Source: SIG299 sp045531955 (lineage in GTDB: Bacteria; Bacillota; Clostridia; Lachnospirales; Lachnospiraceae). Taken from it: a DNA stretch of 64,000 bases. A program made the position numbers and the translations under genes. The notes under the pieces were generated by a model that was given only the letters and a program-made list of their open reading frames with translations, was not told where the DNA came from and did no database searches. The stretch is taken from contig JAZSFC010000047.1 of assembly GCA_045531955.1 (NCBI GenBank), positions 34,713-98,712 on the forward strand, given 5' to 3'. Each line of letters starts with the position of its first letter. The first letter of the stretch is position 1. Shown piece after piece: positions 52,134-60,228 of the stretch.

Positions 52134-53906
52134 TTACTTTGTTGCCGCAAGCTCCGGCAGACGATATTCTCTCTGAACTAATTCAATAGCACGCTTAAAT
52201 TCATCCTCGTCCTTTAAGCGGCCAATGTACTGATGGGCCTCCACATCATAATCCTCGGTCTGGATAATTGTTACCGCCACATTAGAACAGTGATCGGACA
52301 CACGCTCATAATTGGTTAAAATATCATTTAACACAAAGCCGAGTTCAATGGTACATTCTCCGGCACGAAGTCTCTGTACGTGACGGTTTTTAATCATCAG
52401 ATTGATATCATCAATAACTTCTTCCAAAGGCTCAACCTTCTTTGCCATGCTGATGTCATCATACTCGAAGGCTTCCACTGTCATATTTAAAATATCTTTG
52501 ATGGCTCTTGTATATACTGCCAGTTCTTCTGTGGCTGCCTTGGAGAAAGAAATCTTCTTTTCATGAATTTCCCTCGCCGCATCACAGATATTTAAAGCAT
52601 GGTCGGAAATACGCTCCCAGTTACCGATGGAGTGAAGCAGGGTATTTACCGTATGACTGTCCTTGTTTGATAAATCCCTGGAATTTACCTTCATCAGATA
52701 AGCACCGACTTCATCCTCGTAACGGTCCACTAAGGTTTCCATTTCTACCAGTTCCTTTTCCCGCTTTTCGCTGTAATTATCCAGCAGTTCAATGGCACCA
52801 AATAAAGAATCCTTTGTAATTCTTGCCATATCATCGGTAAGCTTCTTACACTGCTCCAATGCAATGCTTGGAGTATCTAAGAAACGTACATCCAAGGCTT
52901 TGAAAAGATTTTCCTTTTCCTGGTCTTCCTTGGAGTCCTTGATTACCCAGGTAGCCAGCTTTACCAACTGGTTTCCAAAAGGAAGAAGTAATAAAGTTGC
53001 TCCGATGTTAAATAAGCTGTGAACTGTAGCAATACCTGCCGCATCCGCAGGTGTATTTAAAAATTCAAACGGCATAAACGCATTGATGGTATAGAATACA
53101 ATCATGAACACAGCTGTTCCGATAATGTTAAAGAACAAATGCACTGCTGCCGCACGCTTCGCATTTTTACTGGTACCGATACTGGAAATAATAGCAGTCA
53201 CACAAGTACCGATATTCTGACCCATGATAATCGGCAAAGCAGTACCAAACGGAACCGCACCGGTCACGCAAAGTGCCTGCAAAATACCGACAGAAGCGGA
53301 AGAACTCTGGATAACGGCAGTCAACACCAAACCGGCCAACATACCAAGAATCGGGTTGGAGAACATAAGTAAAATGTTCGTGAATTCCGGCACATCTCTT
53401 AACGGTTTTACTGCCGCACTCATCTGATCCATACCGGTCATCAGAATGGCAAAACCAACTAATATGGTACCAATATTTTTCTTCTTTTCGCTCTTGCAGA
53501 ACATCAGTAAGATGATACCGATTAACGCAAGAATCGGTGCGAAGGAGCTTGGCTTCATCAGTTTTAATAAGAAAGAATCTCCTTCAATACTGGATAAGCT
53601 TAAAATCCAGGAGGTAATCGTGGTACCGATATTAGCACCCATAATGATACCCACTGCCTGAGTGAGCTTCATAATACCGGAGTTTACAAAACCTACTACC
53701 ATAACCGTGGTTGCCGAAGACGACTGAATGATACCGGTTACCAAAGTACCCAGCGCCACCGCCTTCAAACGGTTGGAAGTTAATTTCTCCAGCAAGCGTT
53801 CCAAACGTCCGCCGGAAAGTTTTTCTAAGCCTTTTCCCATAGCATCCATACCAAACAGGAACAGGGCCAGACCACCTACCAATGAAAATACGCCAAAAAT
53901 GTCCAT
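52134..53906 (-). CDS. nptA: Na+/phosphate cotransporter with C-terminal PhoU-like domain
   Basis: 590 residues from the ATG at 53906 (AAAAGGAG upstream; an in-frame extension lacks one). The Na/Pi-cotransporter repeats carry the QSSSA motifs: GIIQSSSATTVMVVGF and AVIQSSSASVGILQAL. About nine membrane helices are followed by a 220-residue cytoplasmic PhoU-like helical domain. It imports Pi with Na+. A second, low-affinity route beside the Pst system. Confidence 0.93.
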   Translation of the reverse strand: MDIFGVFSLVGGLALFLFGMDAMGKGLEKLSGGRLERLLEKLTSNRLKAVALGTLVTGIIQSSSATTVMVVGFVNSGIMKLTQAVGIIMGANIGTTITSWILSLSSIEGDSFLLKLMKPSSFAPILALIGIILLMFCKSEKKKNIGTILVGFAILMTGMDQMSAAVKPLRDVPEFTNILLMFSNPILGMLAGLVLTAVIQSSSASVGILQALCVTGAVPFGTALPIIMGQNIGTCVTAIISSIGTSKNAKRAAAVHLFFNIIGTAVFMIVFYTINAFMPFEFLNTPADAAGIATVHSLFNIGATLLLLPFGNQLVKLATWVIKDSKEDQEKENLFKALDVRFLDTPSIALEQCKKLTDDMARITKDSLFGAIELLDNYSEKREKELVEMETLVDRYEDEVGAYLMKVNSRDLSNKDSHTVNTLLHSIGNWERISDHALNICDAAREIHEKKISFSKAATEELAVYTRAIKDILNMTVEAFEYDDISMAKKVEPLEEVIDDINLMIKNRHVQRLRAGECTIELGFVLNDILTNYERVSDHCSNVAVTIIQTEDYDVEAHQYIGRLKDEDEFKRAIELVQREYRLPELAATK

Positions 53907-54000
53907 GAAATAATTCTCCTTTTGTTGTACACATACAAAATTTACAAATCTTTTTCTTACATTTTGCATCGTACCCTACAAAATCAGCTTTTTCAATGGA

Positions 54001-54050
54001 TTTTACAAAGGTTTGATTTTCTTTTACACGGATTTTACAAACGGTTTACT
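54001..54050. promoter_or_regulatory. candidate Pho box array near nptA
   Basis: On the plus strand TTTTACA occurs at 54001, 54022 and 54033, with weaker GTTTGAT at 54011 and GTTTACT at 54044, spaced 10-11 bp. This is the helical-phase direct-repeat pattern of PhoP sites (TT-x-ACA type). It lies between phoU and nptA. Confidence 0.5.
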
Positions 54051-54699
54051 TGTCGTCTACATGGCGGCCTGTAATGGAGAAAATAACCCATTCCGCGATA
54101 TTAACCGCGTGGTCGCCGATACGTTCAAAATACTTAGCTGCCATCAGCAAATCCTCCGCCTGCTCACCGTATTCTACATTTTCCCGCAGGATCACCAAAA
54201 TCTCTTTCTTTACTGTCAGGAACAAATCATCTACCACATCGTCCCTGGTAATGACAGCCTTTGCCTGCTCCATGTCTTTATTTACATAAGCCTGCAGACT
54301 CTGGATTACCATAACAATGGTTTCCTTTGCCATCTGCTTGATGTGTCCCATGTTGATTTGATGCGGTTGCTCTGCCAAAAACATCGTCAACTCGGAAATG
54401 TCCGTAGCATGGTCGCCGATACGTTCCATATCGGTAATCATTTTTAATGCCGCAGAAATCTGGCGCAAGTCACTTGCCACCGGCTGTTGCTGCAGTAAAA
54501 GCTTTAAGCACAGTGCCTCAATCTCCCTCTCTGCGTGATTGATTTCTTCCTCAAATTCCATGGCCTGTTTCGCCTTCTCCACATCCTGCTGCACCAGACC
54601 ATCCACCGCTGCTTCAATGGCCTGCTCAATCAGGCTTCCCATGTGAATCAGCCCGTTATTCAGCTCCTCAAGCTGCCTGTCGAACCGGTTTCTCATCAT
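54046..54699 (-). CDS. phoU: phosphate signalling protein PhoU
   Basis: 217 residues, two three-helix PhoU repeats. MMRNRFDRQLEELNNGLIHMGSL, LRQISAALKMITDMERIGDHATDI and AAKYFERIGDHAVNIAEWVIF carry the metal-binding E/D-x-x-x-D pattern. It links Pst to PhoR to shut down the regulon when Pi is ample. It overlaps pstB by 4 bp. Confidence 0.95.
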   Translation of the reverse strand: MMRNRFDRQLEELNNGLIHMGSLIEQAIEAAVDGLVQQDVEKAKQAMEFEEEINHAEREIEALCLKLLLQQQPVASDLRQISAALKMITDMERIGDHATDISELTMFLAEQPHQINMGHIKQMAKETIVMVIQSLQAYVNKDMEQAKAVITRDDVVDDLFLTVKKEILVILRENVEYGEQAEDLLMAAKYFERIGDHAVNIAEWVIFSITGRHVDDK

Positions 54700-55445
54700 C
54701 CAAACCTCCCTGTAATATAATCTTCTGTTCTCTTATCCTTTGGCATGGAAAACAACTGCTCCGTCGGAGCTGCTTCCACCACCTCGCCAAGCAGGAAGAA
54801 CACCGTTTTATCGGACACTCTGGTTGCCTGCTGCATATTGTGGGTAACCATAACGATGGTATACTGCTTCTTTAATTCCAGTGCCAAATCCTCAATTTTT
54901 GCCGTGGAAATCGGGTCCAGGGCAGAGGTTGGTTCATCCATAAGCAAAACCTCCGGACACACTGCCAGGGCTCTGGCAATACAAAGTCTCTGCTGCTGAC
55001 CGCCGGAAAGCCCCAGGGCACTCTTTTTCAAACGGTCCTTTACTTCTTCCCAAATGGCCGCATCCCTCAGGGACTTTTCCACAATATCATCCAGCTTTGC
55101 CTTGCTTTTTACACCGTGGGTGCGGGGACCAAAAACGATGTTGTCATAAATACTCATAGGAAACGGATTCGGTTTCTGAAACACCATGCCCACCCGCTTT
55201 CTGAGCAGATTGACATCCATGTTTCCGTAAATATCCTCTCCATCCAGTAACATCTTACCGGAAATTTTACATCCCTCCACCAAGTCATTCATACGGTTTA
55301 AGGATTTCAGCAAGGTAGATTTTCCGCAGCCGGAAGGTCCGATAAATGCGGTAATCTCATTTGCCTCTATGTCCAAGTTGATTCCCTTTAATGCCTGGAA
55401 ATCGTTATAAAATAAATTCACATCTTTGATTTCTATTTTGCTCAT
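54696..55445 (-). CDS. pstB: phosphate ABC transporter ATP-binding protein
   Basis: 249 residues from the ATG at 55445; the upstream GTG at 55472 has no ribosome site. Walker A GPSGCGKST (residues 36-44), PNPFPMSIYDNIVFGPR (PstB-typical), signature LSGGQQQR, Walker B VLLMDEPTSALD, H-loop MVTHNMQQA. It powers Pi uptake with PstA and PstC. Confidence 0.97.
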   Translation of the reverse strand: MSKIEIKDVNLFYNDFQALKGINLDIEANEITAFIGPSGCGKSTLLKSLNRMNDLVEGCKISGKMLLDGEDIYGNMDVNLLRKRVGMVFQKPNPFPMSIYDNIVFGPRTHGVKSKAKLDDIVEKSLRDAAIWEEVKDRLKKSALGLSGGQQQRLCIARALAVCPEVLLMDEPTSALDPISTAKIEDLALELKKQYTIVMVTHNMQQATRVSDKTVFFLLGEVVEAAPTEQLFSMPKDKRTEDYITGRFG

Positions 55446-55484
55446 AGGTTTACTATTCTCCTTGTTTTCCACAGTACCTAAACT

Positions 55485-56360
55485 CTACTGCTTTGCAATT
55501 CTCTTTGCCACCATGCCGGAAAGACCATTAATCAATACCACTACCACCAAAAGCACCACGGCGGTTGCATAGGCCTGGTTCGTATACAGGCTTTCGCCGC
55601 TTAACACCCACATGTGCAATGCCAGGGTTTCCGCAGAAGCAAACAAACTGTCTGCCACCTCTGCCACTGTACCGGAGGTATATAAAAGTGCTGCGGTTTC
55701 ACCCACAATTCGCCCGATGGCAAGAATGACTCCGGCTAAAATTCCCGGAACTGCGGAAGGCAGCACAATCTTTAAAATGGTGCGGAATTTTCCGGCACCA
55801 AGGCCGAAGCTGGCTTCCCGGTAAGAATCCGGTACAGAAAGCAGTGCCTCCTCCGTGGTTCTTAAAATCAACGGTAAAATCATGATGGAAAGGGTGCATG
55901 CTCCCGCCAGCAAAGAATAGTTCCAGCCAAGGGTTGTCACAAAGCACAGCATACCAAACAAGCCGTACACGATGGACGGAATGCCGGACAGGGTCTCTGC
56001 CATCAGGCGGATTACTTTTACAAAGGTATTTCCCCGCTTTGCATACTCTGCCAGATAAATTGCCGCACCGATACCGCAGGGTACCACAATTAAGAGGGAA
56101 ATCACCGTCATAAAAATAGTATTGATAATTGCCGGAAGCATGGAAACATTTTCCGACGTATACTCCCAGGCAAACAGGTCAGCGGTCAAATGCGGCACGC
56201 CCTTAATTAAAATGTACGCAATCAAAAACAGTAAGAGTCCCATGGTGGCAATAGCAGAAAGACCAACCAAAAGCAGCATCAAAAAAGACCCCGGATGCTT
56301 TTTATAAGTATTTAGTTTCTGCTTCCATGTACTTTGATTGATGAATTTCACTTCTTCCAT
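55485..56360 (-). CDS. pstA: phosphate ABC transporter permease
   Basis: 291 residues, six membrane helices. The EAA-like cytoplasmic loop is SYREASFGLGAGKFRTILKIVLPSAVPGI, followed by GETAALLYTS. The N-terminus has a short soluble tail before the first helix. Overlaps pstC by 1 bp. Confidence 0.95.
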   Translation of the reverse strand: MEEVKFINQSTWKQKLNTYKKHPGSFLMLLLVGLSAIATMGLLLFLIAYILIKGVPHLTADLFAWEYTSENVSMLPAIINTIFMTVISLLIVVPCGIGAAIYLAEYAKRGNTFVKVIRLMAETLSGIPSIVYGLFGMLCFVTTLGWNYSLLAGACTLSIMILPLILRTTEEALLSVPDSYREASFGLGAGKFRTILKIVLPSAVPGILAGVILAIGRIVGETAALLYTSGTVAEVADSLFASAETLALHMWVLSGESLYTNQAYATAVVLLVVVVLINGLSGMVAKRIAKQ

Positions 56361-57268
56361 TATGCGTCCACCGCCTTTCTGCTCTTTTTCTTTCTGCCGC
56401 CTTCCGGCTTCTTCAAAATAAAGAAGATGGAATTAATCAGCAGAATAAACAAAAACAGCACTACACCGTTGGCAATCAGTGCTTCCCGATGAAGGTCGGT
56501 GGCGTAACCCATCTCCATAACAATATTGGTGGTCAGGGTTCTAACGCCCTTAAAAATACTTTCAGGAATTACCTTGTTGTTTCCCGCTACCATGTTTACC
56601 GCCATGGTTTCACCGATGGCACGGCCAATGCCCAGCACCACACCAGCGGATACACCGGATTTTGCCGCAGGAAGCACTACCCGGAACAAGCTGCGCTCTC
56701 TGGTTGCTCCCAAAGCCAAAGCACCTTCATAGTAACTTTCCGGCACCGCCCGGATGGCAGACTCCGCCACACCGATAATGGTAGGCAAAATCATAATTCC
56801 AAGCAGAATGCAGGCAGACAGCAGGCTGAGGCCGTTGCCCGGGAATGTGTTTCTAATAATAGGCACAATAACTACCAGTGCAAAGAAACCGTACACAATA
56901 GATGGAATACCGGCCAACAGTTCCACTGCCGGTTTTAAAAACTTATACAGCTTCTTCGGGCAGATTTTTGCCATGAATACCGCTGTCAAAACGCCAATAG
57001 GTACACCAATTAAAATTGCCCCAACCGTGGCATAAACACTACCCACAATCATCGGGAAAATGCCAAACTTATTTTCACCCGGACGCCACTGCTTTCCAAG
57101 CAGAAAATCAGCCACACCGATTTCGGCCACTGCCGGAAGACCGTTGGCAAACAGAAATACACAAATCACAACCACTGCCACAATGGAAACACAGGCAAGC
57201 AGTAGAAAGAAAATCTCTACTGCTTTTTCCATGGGTTGGTTTTTCGCTCCAAGCTCCGCCTGTTTCAT
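56360..57268 (-). CDS. pstC: phosphate ABC transporter permease
   Basis: 302 residues, six membrane helices. The EAA loop is ESYYEGALALGATRERSLFRVVLPAAKSGVSAG, followed by GRAIGETMAVNMVAGN. The segment LLGKQWRPGENKFGIFPMIVGS is PstC-typical. It pairs with PstA. Confidence 0.95.
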   Translation of the reverse strand: MKQAELGAKNQPMEKAVEIFFLLLACVSIVAVVVICVFLFANGLPAVAEIGVADFLLGKQWRPGENKFGIFPMIVGSVYATVGAILIGVPIGVLTAVFMAKICPKKLYKFLKPAVELLAGIPSIVYGFFALVVIVPIIRNTFPGNGLSLLSACILLGIMILPTIIGVAESAIRAVPESYYEGALALGATRERSLFRVVLPAAKSGVSAGVVLGIGRAIGETMAVNMVAGNNKVIPESIFKGVRTLTTNIVMEMGYATDLHREALIANGVVLFLFILLINSIFFILKKPEGGRKKKSRKAVDA

Positions 57269-57274
57269 ATTCTT

Positions 57275-58144
57275 TTACTCCACAATATCAGACCAATTAG
57301 TTACAACACCGGTATAAATCTGCTCCACCTGGGACTTTGTCATGCTTTCCACCGGATTTTCCTTGTTTACGATAACTGCCACACCATCATTAGCAATGGT
57401 AATTTCGGTTAAGCCCTTTTCCTTTTCGCTGTCCTTTACTGCTCTGGATGCCATACCGATATCACAGATTCCCTCAATGGCATTGCTCATACCGGTGGAG
57501 GAATCACTGGTGAGAATTTCAATTTCAGCATTTGCATTCACTGCAATATATGCTTCCTTTAACTTCTGCATTACCGGAGATACGGAAGAGGAACCAGCCA
57601 CGGTAACCTTGCCGGATGCACCGTTGCTTGTAAATACGCCATTTTCGGATACGGTATTATATCCTGCACCTTCAATGACTGCCTGACCCTCTGCACTTAA
57701 GATGTAGTTGATGAAATCCTGTGCCACATCGCTTAAGCCTTCCTTTACCGCAATGTTAAACGGACGGTAAATGCTGTAGGAACCGTTCTTGATATTTTCT
57801 ACACTTGCGGTTACGCCATCGATTTGTACTGCCTTCACTGTATCGTTCAGGGAGCCGAGGGAGATGTAACCAATAGCGTGTAAATCAGATTCCACGGTGG
57901 TCATCATAACCGAAGTGCTGTTGGTGATGCTTGCCGCATCGGTAGTATGGTCGATTTTCTTACCTTCTTCATTCTTCTTTTCGATTCCGAACAGCTCAAT
58001 AAATGCGCCTCTGGTACCGGAACCGTCTTCTCTTGTAATAATGGAAATTTCTTCGTCTGCGTTAAATCCGTTGCTGCCGCCACAGCCAATCATGCCCACT
58101 GCTAATGTGAGAGCGGTAAGTACTGTAAATAATCTTCTCTTCAT
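57275..58144 (-). CDS. pstS: phosphate-binding lipoprotein PstS, circularly permuted
   Basis: 289 residues. The signal peptide ends at a lipobox (GMIGCGG; lipidated Cys21). The order of the two halves is reversed against normal PstS. After the leader comes ISIITREDGSGTRGAF and the usual C-terminal part (HAIGYISLGSLN, VKAVQIDGV, FINYILSAEGQ). At residue about 180 the usual N-terminal part begins (GKVTVAGSSSVSPVMQKL, STGMSNAIEG, DIGMASR) and the protein ends at YTGVVTNWSDIVE, normally mid-protein. Position at the head of pstSCAB and conserved Pi-binding loops support function. Confidence 0.93.
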   Translation of the reverse strand: MKRRLFTVLTALTLAVGMIGCGGSNGFNADEEISIITREDGSGTRGAFIELFGIEKKNEEGKKIDHTTDAASITNSTSVMMTTVESDLHAIGYISLGSLNDTVKAVQIDGVTASVENIKNGSYSIYRPFNIAVKEGLSDVAQDFINYILSAEGQAVIEGAGYNTVSENGVFTSNGASGKVTVAGSSSVSPVMQKLKEAYIAVNANAEIEILTSDSSTGMSNAIEGICDIGMASRAVKDSEKEKGLTEITIANDGVAVIVNKENPVESMTKSQVEQIYTGVVTNWSDIVE

Positions 58145-58231
58145 TCCAATCCTCCTAGATTTCTGAAAGCTGTTTGCTGCCTTCCAAATTTTCGATTATT
58201 TCTTGTCTACGGTTATTAGGATATCCACAAA

Positions 58232-58273
58232 ATGTAAAGACTAAAACCATGATTATGTAAAACGGCAGTAAAA
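58232..58273 (-). promoter_or_regulatory. candidate Pho box upstream of pstS
   Basis: On the minus strand TTTTACT (58267-58273), TTTTACA (58256-58262, 11 bp further) and TTTACAT (58232-58238, about two turns further) form a phased repeat 90-130 bp before pstS. Confidence 0.5.
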
Positions 58274-58300
58274 ATGATGTGTATCAACAGTTTCGAACAA

Positions 58301-58333
58301 AAAGAAAGACAGCTGCCAAATTTGACAACTGTC
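58301..58333 (-). terminator. intrinsic terminator of the lipoprotein gene
   Basis: Minus-strand RNA GACAGUUGUCAAA pairs with UUUGGCAGCUGUC (two G-U pairs), then UUUCUUUUUG. Confidence 0.75.
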
Positions 58334-58354
58334 TGTTTCTACATTCTATTCATT

Positions 58355-58858
58355 TTACGAAACCGGCGTAGGCGTTGGAGTCGGCATGCCAGTTTTATTG
58401 CAAGCCTGTTCTCCGGTATCTGTCAGCTTTCCTTCAAACCATTTGTACTTGTGCCAGCCGGATACATAATAGTAGGTAAGTTCGTTTGGCTTTACCACAA
58501 TAAAGTTTAGCTTTTCCCCTACCGTGTGGCGGTAGACCTTACTGCCTTCTGTAAAGCAATTGGATTCCAGTTCTTCTTTCGGGTATTCACTATAAGAAAC
58601 AGCAATGGTTGTCCCCACATATTCCGCCTGTTCAATAAATTCCTTTATCCGCTCAATTTCGGAATGCTTTACCGTGGAATACATTCCGTTCATGAAATAA
58701 ATTTCACCGTCTATCATGGTGGTTGGTAGTGCCTGGTCTTCTCCGGGAGCCAGAGTTGATGTCAACGTTGGTGTTTCTTCCTGCGGTTGCTGTATTCCAC
58801 ATCCAAGCAGACAAAAAACACATAATAATGAAAGTATCAATATTGTTACCTTTTTCAC
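58355..58858 (-). CDS. hypothetical lipoprotein
   Basis: 167 residues with a GTG start behind AGGGGG. The signal peptide ends in the lipobox LLGC (Cys20). A TPTLTST linker, a mixed domain of about 110 residues and a PTPTPTP tail follow. The family was not recognised. The start overlaps the apparent end of the DUF1016 gene, but that end is probably created by a frameshift. Confidence 0.65.
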   Translation of the reverse strand: MKKVTILILSLLCVFCLLGCGIQQPQEETPTLTSTLAPGEDQALPTTMIDGEIYFMNGMYSTVKHSEIERIKEFIEQAEYVGTTIAVSYSEYPKEELESNCFTEGSKVYRHTVGEKLNFIVVKPNELTYYYVSGWHKYKWFEGKLTDTGEQACNKTGMPTPTPTPVS

Positions 58859-60033
58859 TTCGCGTACCCCCTTATTGTTTTACTGTTCTGTATAGATAGA
58901 CGCAAAAACAAAGGAAATGTTTTAAAAAAGAGGCTCATTTTAATCCCTTTTCCAATTCTTCTATTGTTTGGCAATACTCCGTTTAAATCCTTAGGCATTA
59001 GTGCGTTTAGTTCATATTCTGATATTCCTATTGGTTCCGTAGATGTCTCCACTGCATATTTTGCCAGTATATTATCTTTATTCTTGCATATAAGAAGCCC
59101 AACTGTCTGTGTATCTCCATTCCCTTTAAGCATATGGTTCACGGCTGACACATAAGTAGCTGTCTGGGATATAAAGCCTGGTTCAAATTCCACCACTTTT
59201 ACTTCAACCACTACATAACAATGGCGTTTTATATTATAAAACAACATATCAATATACTGTTCCGTATTTCCTATCTGTATTCGATATTCTCTCCCAACAA
59301 ATGCAAAGCCTTTTCCCAACTCCATTAAGAAATTTTGTACATTATTCATTAATGCATCTTTTAATTCCTTTTCATTATATCCATGACGAATTGCAACAAA
59401 ATCAAAATTATAAGGATCTTTCGTTATTTCCTGTGCCAAATCACTGGTTTCTTCCGGTAAAGTATATTTAAAATTTGTTATCGCATAACCCTGCCGTTCA
59501 AATAAATCCGTGTCTAAAAAATTAAGCAGTACAGCTCGTGACCAATTATTTTCAATTACTTTATCTACATAAAAATCAAATTTTTGCGGATTATGATGAC
59601 ACTTATCAATCAAAAGTTTAATATGTCCCCATGGAATCATAAAGACTTTATCATATACCATTTCAAATTGTTCCTCAAGTTGGGGAACATTTCGATTTTC
59701 ACTGTTTTCCAACAATTGTTCCCCAACTTGAGGAACAATTGTTATATCTTTATAAAGTTCATAAAACCGCATCATATAACGTAAATTTGTAGGCGAAAAA
59801 CCTTTTACATTTGGAATTATATCTGCCAAATCCATACTCATATTTTGAAAAAATTTGTTTCCCCATTTGCTAATTGCGTGACGTTCTGCGATATCTTTAC
59901 CAACCGACCAATAATACATCAGCATAACATTATTTACACGAATAGAGGCCTTTATCTGACTAATCCTATATCTTTTTCCCAGTTCTTGTATCCAATTCCT
60001 GTACTCCTCGTCCGTTCTCAATAATTCACTCAA
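58855..60033 (-). CDS. DUF1016 (YhcG-like) PDDEXK nuclease, apparent 3' frameshift
   Basis: 392 residues as read. A TTG start at 60033 is set by GGAGGAC; a longer ATG start would bury that site. The N-terminal DUF1016 helical domain (WSVGKDIAERHAISKWGNKFFQNMSMDLADIIP) is followed by the nuclease core with Asp in YIDMLFYN and E-V-K in CYVVVEVKV. The tail after GVLP is non-family. Removing one A in the CCAAACA tract (58967-58969) restores LPTIEELEKGLK and a stop at 58935. AT-rich and accessory, often a restriction- or phage-defence-associated family. Confidence 0.85.
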   Translation of the reverse strand: MSELLRTDEEYRNWIQELGKRYRISQIKASIRVNNVMLMYYWSVGKDIAERHAISKWGNKFFQNMSMDLADIIPNVKGFSPTNLRYMMRFYELYKDITIVPQVGEQLLENSENRNVPQLEEQFEMVYDKVFMIPWGHIKLLIDKCHHNPQKFDFYVDKVIENNWSRAVLLNFLDTDLFERQGYAITNFKYTLPEETSDLAQEITKDPYNFDFVAIRHGYNEKELKDALMNNVQNFLMELGKGFAFVGREYRIQIGNTEQYIDMLFYNIKRHCYVVVEVKVVEFEPGFISQTATYVSAVNHMLKGNGDTQTVGLLICKNKDNILAKYAVETSTEPIGISEYELNALMPKDLNGVLPNNRRIGKGIKMSLFFKTFPLFLRLSIQNSKTIRGYAK

Positions 60034-60165
60034 ACTTATTGTCCTCCTTTGCATATTCATAATGCTTACTACATGGGATTAATAAAAGAAATTCTGCCTA
60101 TAGCAGAAAGATAATTTGAACCCGTACCTTCTTTTTATGGTTTCTGATATATACGGTCACAGAAA

Positions 60166-60195
60166 ATAATGGTAGAGGAAATTCTCTACCATTAT
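60166..60195 (-). terminator. intrinsic terminator of the large sigma-factor gene
   Basis: A 12-bp perfect stem ATAATGGTAGAG/CTCTACCATTAT with a 6-nt loop, then TTTTCTG on the minus strand. Confidence 0.75.
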
Positions 60196-60228
60196 CCTAA
60201 AACAAATTTATTCGTTTGTCAACCAAAA

